A DNA stretch of 64,000 nucleotides from Flavobacterium piscisymbiosum (lineage in GTDB: Bacteria > Bacteroidota > Bacteroidia > Flavobacteriales > Flavobacteriaceae): contig NZ_JAJJMM010000001.1 in NCBI RefSeq assembly GCF_020905295.1, positions 124,001 to 188,000 of the forward strand, read 5' to 3'. Below, one piece after another: positions 1 to 6,782 of this stretch. The notes beneath the pieces are model-generated. The model saw only the letters and a program-made list of their open reading frames with translations, was not told where the DNA came from and made no database searches. A program made the position numbers and the translations under genes. The first letter of the stretch is position 1. Each line of letters opens with the position of its first letter.

Positions 1-575
1 CAGAAATTGGCAATGAGTTTTTTACAAAGAATTTTTCTGTTTCACTAACCACCTATTATAATTCCATCAAAGACTTATTACGCTGGGTTCCAACTGAGGG
101 AAGCGGCGGCGCATGGTCACCCGAAAACACAGATAAAGTAAGGGCTTATGGTGCCGAAATAATATTAGAATGGAGACCAAAAATAGGAAACAACCATTTT
201 ACGGTTAACGGAACTTACGCTTATACAGTTTCTGAAAGTAAACAATTAATAAAAGGAGAATCTGTTTACAAGCAATTGATTTATGTTCCTTACCATAAAC
301 TAACAGGATCTGTTTCTTATAATTGGAAAAAAGTATCTTCTTATTTTCAATATTTATACAACGGAGATGCTTATACAACGCCTTTTAATAATCCTGCAAG
401 TAAAGTAAAAGATTACAATATTGGAAATATTGGTATTGATTACGATTTTGGAAAAAAGAACAGTTATAAACTTGGAATACAGGCTTTAAATATCTGGAAT
501 AAAAATTACCAACCCGTTGCCAGCAGACAAATGCCGGGAAGAAATTATACAATATACATAAACCTTAATTTTTAA
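1..575 (+). CDS. TonB-dependent receptor, C-terminal part (5' end outside window)
   Basis: The reading frame is open from base 3 to the TAA at 573-575 and begins before the window. About 190 residues are visible. They show alternating aromatic/polar strands typical of an outer-membrane beta-barrel and end in Asn-Leu-Asn-Phe, the C-terminal aromatic residue expected for BAM-dependent insertion. The next gene starts 5 bp downstream and is a BtuG-like propeller lipoprotein, so I infer that this receptor is a BtuB-type cobalamin transporter. The substrate cannot be read from this fragment, and the plug domain and any cobalamin riboswitch would lie upstream of the window. Confidence 0.85.
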   Translation, partial: EIGNEFFTKNFSVSLTTYYNSIKDLLRWVPTEGSGGAWSPENTDKVRAYGAEIILEWRPKIGNNHFTVNGTYAYTVSESKQLIKGESVYKQLIYVPYHKLTGSVSYNWKKVSSYFQYLYNGDAYTTPFNNPASKVKDYNIGNIGIDYDFGKKNSYKLGIQALNIWNKNYQPVASRQMPGRNYTIYINLNF

Positions 576-580
576 ATACA

Positions 581-1651
581 ATGAAAAGATTTAACAAACT
601 ATTTTTAACTGTCATACTAAGCTCGGCATTTTTTGTGTCATGTAGCAGTGATAATGATGATACTACACCGGAACCTCGTGGAAATTACGAAGGAGGATTA
701 TTTATTGCAAATGAAGGTCAATTTCTTAAATCTAATGGAAATGTATCTTATCTATCAGATGATTTAAAAATTGAAAACAATGTTTTTTCTTTATTAAATC
801 CTGAAAAAACAACAAACGACATTATTCAATGCATTGGTTTTAATGGAGACTTTGCTTATCTGGTTGTAAATAATTCTAATAAAATTGAGGTAGTAAACAG
901 ATATACTTTCAAGAGCGTTGCTACTATTACTGCAAGTATCAAAAACCCTAGATATATCGCTTTTGCAAATGGAAAAGGATATATTACAAACTGGGGAGTA
1001 GGAGAAGATGCTAATGATGATTACGTAGGGATTCTTGACCTTGCTACAAACACTATAACATCTAAAATTCCTGTAGTTGAAGGACCTGAAAAAATAATTG
1101 AAAACGGTGGTAAACTTTATGTAACGCACAAAGGAGGTTACAACTTCGGAAATTCATTAACTGTAATTAATTCTGCAACTAACTCAGTAGTAACTAACTT
1201 TGTAGTAGGTGATATGCCGTCAGCATTGGTAAAAGATAATGGAAGCTTGTATATTTTATGTGAAGGATATCCTAACTACGCTCCTACCCAAACAGCTGGT
1301 AAATTAGTAAAGGTGAGTTTAAGCAGTAATACTGTTACCTCTACTCTTAGTTTTGAAGGCATAACACATCCTGGATTTTTAGACCTTGAAAACGATAAAT
1401 TATATTACACTATTGATAGTAATATTTACTCTCTTTCTACAAGCGCTACAACTTTACCAACAGCTCCAATTTTCAAAGCTACTGAGGTGACTTCACTTTA
1501 TGGTTTAGCAGTAAAAAACAGCAAAATATATGTTGCAGACAGAGTAAATGGTGTGGATAATGGAGATATTTATATCTATTCTCTAACAGGAAAACTTGCT
1601 AATGATTTTAGCGTAGGTGTTAATCCAAACGGATTTTACTTTAACAACTAA
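581..1651 (+). CDS. YncE/DUF5074-like beta-propeller surface lipoprotein (BtuG-like)
   Basis: A 356-residue protein with a lipoprotein signal (hydrophobic run, then Val-Ser-Cys-Ser-Ser at about residue 19-23, then an Asp/Asn-rich tether). The mature part consists of repeated blade-like units (for example LYVTHKGG, LYILCEG, IYVADRV), as in seven-bladed YncE/DUF5074 propellers. In Bacteroides such proteins (BtuG) sit on the cell surface, bind cobalamin and pair with BtuB. It lies 5 bp behind the TonB receptor, so the two are co-transcribed. Cobalamin as ligand is inferred from family and context. A strong terminator follows at 1685. Confidence 0.8.
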   Translation: MKRFNKLFLTVILSSAFFVSCSSDNDDTTPEPRGNYEGGLFIANEGQFLKSNGNVSYLSDDLKIENNVFSLLNPEKTTNDIIQCIGFNGDFAYLVVNNSNKIEVVNRYTFKSVATITASIKNPRYIAFANGKGYITNWGVGEDANDDYVGILDLATNTITSKIPVVEGPEKIIENGGKLYVTHKGGYNFGNSLTVINSATNSVVTNFVVGDMPSALVKDNGSLYILCEGYPNYAPTQTAGKLVKVSLSSNTVTSTLSFEGITHPGFLDLENDKLYYTIDSNIYSLSTSATTLPTAPIFKATEVTSLYGLAVKNSKIYVADRVNGVDNGDIYIYSLTGKLANDFSVGVNPNGFYFNN

Positions 1652-1684
1652 CCTAAGAATAGAATTAGTTTATTATTTTGGATA

Positions 1685-1716
1685 AAAAAAGGCTTTCACT
1701 TCTGAAAGCCTTTTTT
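1685..1716. terminator. Bidirectional terminator between convergent genes
   Basis: Perfect 8-bp stem GGCTTTCA/TGAAAGCC with a 4-base loop, flanked by A7 on the left and T6 on the right, so it can act for both the + gene ending at 1651 and the - gene ending at 1724. Confidence 0.85.
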
Positions 1717-1723
1717 ATGTTTA

Positions 1724-3199
1724 TTATTTTAATGCTTTTAAAAGTCCCTCCGGAGCATCTTTTACATACATCTGATTTCTTATACCATCCATCGCTTTAG
1801 TATCTGTAAAATTCTTTAGAGCTATACCTTTATCCAGTTGCGCTTTTTTACCCGTTGCTCCTGTAATTTGCGAAATAGCAACACTTAATAACGGTTCTGA
1901 TGTATCACCTAAAACACCCAGATTAGTAATACGCTCCAGTTGCTCATAAGTTGGTTTTAAACCATCTGTATACTCTCCAAAATCAGCAGCATTTACGATT
2001 TTCAATACCAAAGGCTGCATCGCATATTTATGATTTAGATTTCTTTTTGCTTTTCCAAAAGTTGGAGAATCATATAATGTAACAGAACCAACGTTTTTAC
2101 CCACTGTTGTTTCTCCTATCTGAACTACTGAAATATAAGGTACCAAACCATTTATCACTAATTCACTCGCAGAAGCAGTACCAGTGGTTGTTAGAATATA
2201 TACTTTAGATAAATTTAAACTGCTTATTGCTGCTCCGTCTAGCTTATCTACAAAACGATTATTTAGAAATTCCGGATTATCAATTTCAAAAGCTGCATTT
2301 ATCTTAGCATTCCACTTTTCTTTAGCAAAAATCTTATCCGCAAACTGACCCGTAATCATACTTGCCAAACGCGTTGCAGTTTGTATAGAACCACCACCAT
2401 TATATCGTAAATCCAGTACAAGATCTGTAATTCCCTGCGATTTCAATTCGGCAAAAGCAGCATTTAGCTGTGCATCGTAATTCGCATAAAAACCATTATA
2501 CATTAAATAACCTATTTTATGACTTCCTGAAGTAATCACTTTATTGATAAAAATAGGATTTTCATCTAAAGTTGTTTTCACTAACGAAATAGTTTTTCCG
2601 TTAGGCTCAAAACTTGTTCCATTAAAATCAGCCATATTTAGCGTATAACTATCAGCAGCCAAAAGAGATTGATAGTTTGAAACTGTAAGTTGAGTGCCGT
2701 TTATTCCCGTAAAAAGATCACCACGTTTGATTCCTTTTCCTGAAGCATCAGAATTAGGAATAATATAACGTACATAACCAACTAAGTCAGTTGTACTATT
2801 TAGTTTATAACTTAATCTAAGATCGACACCATTATTTTTTGTAGTTCCCTGAAGTTCCTGTTCTAAAACAGTATAATCAGATACTATCCAGCTAAAACGA
2901 TCAATTGCCTGACCTTTTGGGAATTTGCTAATAGGTTTATTCAATAAAGCCTGAAATAAATCTTCCGGTTGAGAATACCCTCGTAAAAAAGAATTTAATG
3001 CTTCCTGATTATTATTAAAACGGTCATCGGCTAAATTAGGCACATCGGCTTGCCACAAATAGTATTGATTTAGCCCTTTCCAAATGAAATCTTTCACCTG
3101 CAAATCAGCCGGAGCGGCAACATCATCCTGATCCTCACAAGATTGCAAAGAAAAGGCAAGCAAAAATAATAACAGTACGCTCTTTAAAATTGTTTTCAT
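1724..3199 (-). CDS. S41 family (CtpA-like) serine peptidase lipoprotein
   Basis: A 491-residue protein with a lipobox (Leu-Gln-Ser-Cys, Cys21). It has an N-terminal helical region, a short PDZ-like segment around 120-210 (GIKRGDLFTGING) and a C-terminal S41 catalytic domain. The motif TASASEL places the catalytic Ser at about 343 with Glu346. Lys368 in VGKNVG lies exactly 25 residues later, matching the Ser/Lys dyad spacing of C-terminal processing peptidases. The GGGSIQTA oxyanion segment is present. It probably cleaves envelope proteins from the periplasmic face of a membrane; the substrate is unknown. It stands alone, convergent with the BtuG-like gene. Confidence 0.85.
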   Translation of the reverse strand: MKTILKSVLLLFLLAFSLQSCEDQDDVAAPADLQVKDFIWKGLNQYYLWQADVPNLADDRFNNNQEALNSFLRGYSQPEDLFQALLNKPISKFPKGQAIDRFSWIVSDYTVLEQELQGTTKNNGVDLRLSYKLNSTTDLVGYVRYIIPNSDASGKGIKRGDLFTGINGTQLTVSNYQSLLAADSYTLNMADFNGTSFEPNGKTISLVKTTLDENPIFINKVITSGSHKIGYLMYNGFYANYDAQLNAAFAELKSQGITDLVLDLRYNGGGSIQTATRLASMITGQFADKIFAKEKWNAKINAAFEIDNPEFLNNRFVDKLDGAAISSLNLSKVYILTTTGTASASELVINGLVPYISVVQIGETTVGKNVGSVTLYDSPTFGKAKRNLNHKYAMQPLVLKIVNAADFGEYTDGLKPTYEQLERITNLGVLGDTSEPLLSVAISQITGATGKKAQLDKGIALKNFTDTKAMDGIRNQMYVKDAPEGLLKALK

Positions 3200-3299
3200 A
3201 TAGTAGGTATCTATGTAGTATTAACGTAAAAATAGTATCTTTAGTTTTAACATTAATTATTTTTTATGTATTTTTTTTATTAAAATTTACATCTGCCCT

Positions 3300-3326
3300 G
3301 TAACAAAAATAATAGTGCCTCGTCTT
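3300..3326 (+). promoter_or_regulatory. ECF-type promoter of the sigma factor operon
   Basis: TGTAAC (ending at 3304), exactly 16 bp, then CGTCTT (from 3321): the AAC-N16-CGTC arrangement of many ECF sigma promoters. It lies about 35 bp before the ECF sigma start codon, and no TAnnTTTG housekeeping box is apparent here. I infer autoregulation by the encoded sigma factor. Confidence 0.6.
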
Positions 3327-3360
3327 GACTATATAAGCTAACGAATAACCAACCAATTTT

Positions 3361-3870
3361 ATGAATCAGAATGTGTTTATAGAATTAATAAATCCTTTTA
3401 AAGACAAAGTTTTTCGTCTGGCAAAAAGATTATTAACCAGTACAGAAGAGGCCGAAGATGCTACGCAGGAAGTAATAGTTAAATTATGGAATAAAAAAGA
3501 AAATTTAGATTCTTATAACAGTGTAGAAGCATTAGCAATGACAATGACAAAAAATTATTGTCTGGATCAGTTAAAATCGAAAAGGGCCGGAAATCTTCAA
3601 ATTGTACATAATAACTATACCGACCGGGAACCTCAGCTGGATAAAAAATTAGAGGATTCGAATAGCTTAGAATGGGTAGAGAAAATTATAAGTCAGTTGC
3701 CCGAACAATTACAAATATTAATTCAGTTACGCGATGTTGAACAATATGAATTTGATGAAATTGCGAAAATTGTCAACATGAATGAAACAGCTATTCGGGT
3801 AGCACTTTCGAGAGCGAGAAAAAAAATTAGAGAATCAATGGTTAACACACACAGTTATGGAATTCAATAA
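3361..3870 (+). CDS. ECF-subfamily RNA polymerase sigma factor
   Basis: A 169-residue sigma-70 family protein with only regions 2 and 4. Region 2 is at about 10-80 (EEAEDATQEVIVKLW, the -10/core-binding helix). Region 4 is at about 110-160 and ends with the helix-turn-helix FDEIAKIVNMNETAIRVALS and a basic RARKKIRE tail. It overlaps the next gene by 14 nt, which implies translational coupling to a membrane-bound anti-sigma protein. The upstream AAC-N16-CGTC element suggests it transcribes its own operon (this gene, the anti-sigma gene and two DUF4252 genes). The inducing signal is unknown. Confidence 0.92.
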   Translation: MNQNVFIELINPFKDKVFRLAKRLLTSTEEAEDATQEVIVKLWNKKENLDSYNSVEALAMTMTKNYCLDQLKSKRAGNLQIVHNNYTDREPQLDKKLEDSNSLEWVEKIISQLPEQLQILIQLRDVEQYEFDEIAKIVNMNETAIRVALSRARKKIRESMVNTHSYGIQ

Positions 3871-4315
3871 AATAGAAAATATATTAGAAAAATACTTTCA
3901 GGGAGAAACAAGTATTGCCGAAGAAAATCAATTAAAAGAATACTTTTCTTCATCAAATGTTGCGCAGCATTTAGAGCAATACAAACCTATGTTTGGTTAT
4001 TTCTCTCAGGTAAAAGAACAAAAATCGACGCAGGACATACCACTAAAAACTAAAAAACGAAATGTGGCTTGGTTATCGATTGCGGCTTCGGTTGTTGTTT
4101 TACTAGGAGTTGGAACCTATTTTTATGTAAGCGAAAAAAATGCAGCTCCGGCTGTGGCGCAAACAGAACTAGGAACCTACGATAATCCGGAAGAAGCATT
4201 AGCAGCAACGCAAAAAGCTTTGGCCTTATTATCAAGCAATGTTAATGTAGGTATTGGAAGTGTACAATACATTAATGAATATGAACAATCAAAAAATAAA
4301 ATTTTTAAACAATAA
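3857..4315 (+). CDS. Putative membrane-anchored anti-sigma factor
   Basis: A 152-residue protein. The N-terminal about 60 residues (MEFNKIENILEKYFQGETS) form a short helical cytoplasmic domain of the kind that precedes the membrane in Bacteroidetes ECF-linked proteins. One transmembrane segment lies at about 70-88 and a conserved-looking extracytoplasmic tail follows (YDNPEEALAATQKALALLS). The start at 3857 overlaps the sigma gene by 14 nt. The role as sigma inhibitor is inferred from position and topology; no zinc-binding HxxxCxxC motif is present. Confidence 0.75.
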   Translation: MEFNKIENILEKYFQGETSIAEENQLKEYFSSSNVAQHLEQYKPMFGYFSQVKEQKSTQDIPLKTKKRNVAWLSIAASVVVLLGVGTYFYVSEKNAAPAVAQTELGTYDNPEEALAATQKALALLSSNVNVGIGSVQYINEYEQSKNKIFKQ

Positions 4316-4328
4316 AACATCAATCAAA

Positions 4329-4856
4329 ATGAAAAATTTCATCATAACACTAGTTTTCGCATTCGTTACCACTACTTTTTATGCACAGGGAGCATTTGAC
4401 AAATTTGATGGTCAGGACGATGTAACCTCTGTAATTGTAAACAAAAAAATGTTTGATTTAATGAGTAAAGTAAAAGCTGATCCCTCTGATAAAGAAACAC
4501 AACAATACATCAATCTCATTAAAAAATTAGACAACTTAAAAGTGTTTACTACTAAAAATCCTAAAATTGAAGCCGACATGAAAGCCTCTGCTGACAAATA
4601 TGTAAAAACGGCAGGATTAGAAGAATTAATGCGAATTAATGATGGCGGCAGAAACGTTAAAATCTCTGTAAAATCAGGAGCTTCAGATTCTCAAATAAGA
4701 GAATTATTAATGTACGTTGATGGTGCTAAAAACGACGAAACTGTTTTATTATCACTAACAGGTAATTTTGATATCAACGAAATTTCAGTACTTACAGATA
4801 AGATGAAACTTCCGGGTGGTGCTGATCTAAAAAAAGCCTCTAAAAGCAAAAAATAA
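4329..4856 (+). CDS. DUF4252 family secreted protein
   Basis: A 175-residue protein from ATG 4329. An upstream in-frame reading to 4254 exists but overlaps the previous gene, and the signal peptide begins at 4329 (MKNFIITLVFAFVTTTFYAQ). No lipobox is present, so it is predicted to be periplasmic. The rest matches DUF4252: paired alpha/beta segments with a C-terminal LLSLTGNFDINEISVL stretch. Third gene of the sigma/anti-sigma operon, so it is probably a target of that sigma factor. The molecular function of DUF4252 is unknown. Confidence 0.8.
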   Translation: MKNFIITLVFAFVTTTFYAQGAFDKFDGQDDVTSVIVNKKMFDLMSKVKADPSDKETQQYINLIKKLDNLKVFTTKNPKIEADMKASADKYVKTAGLEELMRINDGGRNVKISVKSGASDSQIRELLMYVDGAKNDETVLLSLTGNFDINEISVLTDKMKLPGGADLKKASKSKK

Positions 4857-4857
4857 G

Positions 4858-5394
4858 ATGAAAACCAACATTTTTACCTCAGCCCTTTTAGTATTACTGA
4901 CTTTAGTAAGTTGTAATTCTAATCCTTCATTGCAGAAATATTTTGTAGAGAATACAGATAATAAAAACTTTATTGCTCTTGATGTTTCGCCGAGTATTTT
5001 AAACGTAGAGAAAACAAAACTATCTGCAGAACAAACCGAGGCTTTAAAATCATTTGACAAGATGAACATACTGGCTTTTAAAGCAAATGCTACCAATCAG
5101 GTTCAGTTTGAAGCAGAAAGAGCCAAAGTCAAAGCAATTCTAAAAGATCCAAAATACCAGCAATTGATGAGTTTTGGCTCTGGTAAAGATGGAGCATCAA
5201 TAAGTTATGTAGGTTCTGATGACAATATCAAAGAGTTTGTCGTTTTTGCTAACAGAAAAGAAAACGGTTTTGCAGTAGTTCGCGTATTAGGCGAAAACAT
5301 GAACCCGAATAATATCATGACTTTAATGTCGGTTCTAAAAGAATCCAAAATCGACATGGAACAATTGAAGCCTTTGCAGCAATTGATTAAATAA
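4858..5394 (+). CDS. DUF4252 family lipoprotein
   Basis: A 178-residue paralogue of the preceding gene, with one base between the TAA and this ATG. It has a lipoprotein signal (Leu-Val-Ser-Cys, Cys19), so this copy is membrane-anchored while the first is soluble. The C-terminal half (FVVFANRKENGFAVVRVLGENMN) aligns with the DUF4252 core. Last gene of the ECF operon, followed by a terminator at 5419. Function unknown. Confidence 0.8.
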   Translation: MKTNIFTSALLVLLTLVSCNSNPSLQKYFVENTDNKNFIALDVSPSILNVEKTKLSAEQTEALKSFDKMNILAFKANATNQVQFEAERAKVKAILKDPKYQQLMSFGSGKDGASISYVGSDDNIKEFVVFANRKENGFAVVRVLGENMNPNNIMTLMSVLKESKIDMEQLKPLQQLIK

Positions 5395-5418
5395 TACATC
5401 TATCTTACTTTAAACGAG

Positions 5419-5446
5419 AAAGCTCCATATTTTTGGAGCTTTTTTT
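5419..5446 (+). terminator. Rho-independent terminator of the ECF operon
   Basis: Stem AAAGCTCCA / TGGAGCTTT followed by a T run. The same AAGCTCC/GGAGCTT type recurs after 5951, 6664 and 27935. Confidence 0.85.
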
Positions 5447-5514
5447 ATACATTTTTGAAAGATTATACTGTGTAATTTTTATTTGTTTTTACGCTAATCT
5501 GAACTGAATTTAAT

Positions 5515-5522
5515 TATATTTG
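5515..5522 (+). promoter_or_regulatory. -7 element (TATATTTG) of the YiaA-like gene
   Basis: Matches the Bacteroidetes TAnnTTTG consensus. Transcription would start near 5527, which rules out a TTG start at 5520 and supports ATG 5553. No clear TTG lies at the -33 distance. Confidence 0.55.
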
Positions 5523-5552
5523 CGCCTAACCAAAACACGAATTAAAAAAAAC

Positions 5553-5951
5553 ATGGTACAAAAAACTTCGGTCGCTTTTATCGCGGCATCTTGGGTAGCT
5601 CTTGGAGCTGGAACAGTTGGATTTATAGTTGGGCTTGCAAGAGCCGAAATGTTATTAAATGAAAAAGGATATTATTTCACCGTTCTAATGTTCGGTTTAT
5701 TTGGTGTAGTATCATTACAAAAAAGTGTTAGAGACAGACTTGAAAATCTTCCTGTAACAAATATCTATTATGGAATTTGTTGGTTTGGTACATTATTATC
5801 CATTGCTTTATTAACCATCGGATTAATAAATGCGACTATTTTACCAAGCGAAAAAGGTTTCTATGCATTTGCATTTTTATTAGCATTGTTTGGTGCAATT
5901 TCAGTGCAAAAAAATACGCGAGACAATATGGCATTTAGCAAAAATGAATAA
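5553..5951 (+). CDS. YiaA/YiaB family inner membrane protein
   Basis: A 132-residue protein made of two similar halves, each with two transmembrane helices followed by a short basic loop: SVAFIAASWVALGAGTVGF ... VSLQKSVRDR in the first, IYYGICWFGTLLSIALLTIG ... ISVQKNTRDN in the second. This duplicated (F/W)GxxxxQKxxRD unit is the YiaA/YiaB domain. ATG 5553 is chosen because the -7 box lies at 5515. Single gene flanked by terminators. Function unknown. Confidence 0.85.
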   Translation: MVQKTSVAFIAASWVALGAGTVGFIVGLARAEMLLNEKGYYFTVLMFGLFGVVSLQKSVRDRLENLPVTNIYYGICWFGTLLSIALLTIGLINATILPSEKGFYAFAFLLALFGAISVQKNTRDNMAFSKNE

Positions 5952-6001
5952 TCTCATAAAATTATAATCAAGCAAAATAACTTCCAAATTAACAAAATCG
6001 A

Positions 6002-6026
6002 AAAGCTCCTTAATTGGAGCTTTTTT
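6002..6026 (+). terminator. Terminator of the YiaA-like gene
   Basis: AAAGCTCC / GGAGCTTTTTT hairpin with T6 tail. Confidence 0.8.
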
Positions 6027-6109
6027 ATTACGAAATAGTGTATTATAAAATTAAATATTAACAAAAATTAATCTACATTTATCCCTTAATTAACATTTAA
6101 AAATCATTG

Positions 6110-6664
6110 ATGAAAACTACTTTAAAAACCTTCTTATTATTTTTAATTCTTGTATTAAACAGCTGCTCAAGCGATAATAGCAGCGAAGAAAATCCGGAAA
6201 ATCCTACTGTACCAACCTCAAAATTTGCAATGACAGCAAAAGTCGATGGTAAATTATGGGAAGTTAACAACCCATTTAACTCAAATTTTGCTACTAAACC
6301 ATTATTTACTTATTATCCGGAAACAGAATATATTCAGTTAGTAGGAAGAAAAGGATTAGAAGAAATTAGACTTTACATTAAAAGAAGCGATCTTAAAATA
6401 GGCAGCTATACTATTACTAAAAGCACATATGACGCCTCAAAAACACAGATTGAAGTTTCGATGGCTTTGAGTAAAGAAAATATGCAGGAGGTAATTGAAG
6501 GAAATATATCAATAACTTCGATTGACTTAAGTGCAAAAAACCTTGCAGGTACATTTTCATTTAGTTGCGTTGAAGACGACTCAAAACCAGTAAGCACTTC
6601 AAACCCTATTACAACAAAAGTAACAGATGGTACTTTTAATTTTAAATATGATTTTGCTTATTAA
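6110..6664 (+). CDS. Hypothetical lipoprotein (DUF6252-like)
   Basis: A 184-residue protein from ATG 6110 (a TTG three bases earlier is less likely). Lipobox Leu-Asn-Ser-Cys at about residue 20, then a Ser/Glu/Pro tether. The body starts with MTAKVDGKLWEVNN and has the late element NLAGTFSFSC ... VTDGTFNFKY, as in small Bacteroidetes lipoproteins of the DUF6252 type. Predicted all-beta, membrane-anchored, function unknown. Monocistronic. Confidence 0.65.
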   Translation: MKTTLKTFLLFLILVLNSCSSDNSSEENPENPTVPTSKFAMTAKVDGKLWEVNNPFNSNFATKPLFTYYPETEYIQLVGRKGLEEIRLYIKRSDLKIGSYTITKSTYDASKTQIEVSMALSKENMQEVIEGNISITSIDLSAKNLAGTFSFSCVEDDSKPVSTSNPITTKVTDGTFNFKYDFAY

Positions 6665-6732
6665 GAATAAAGATTGAATGTTGTAAAAACTATACCTGAT
6701 CTCTTTTTAAAAAATCAACATACTATAAAACT

Positions 6733-6767
6733 AAAAAAGCTCCAATTTTTCATTGGAGCTTTTTTTA
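6733..6767. terminator. Terminator between convergent lipoprotein gene and carB
   Basis: AAAAAAGCTCCAAT / ATTGGAGCTTTTTT hairpin with A and T runs on either side, so usable from both directions. Confidence 0.85.
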
Positions 6768-6782
6768 TAACAGGATTTGAGA

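Noticed and set aside
794..1129. Antisense frame of 111 codons inside the BtuG-like gene
   Set aside because: Complete overlap with a well-supported lipoprotein gene, no start context, no recognisable domain.
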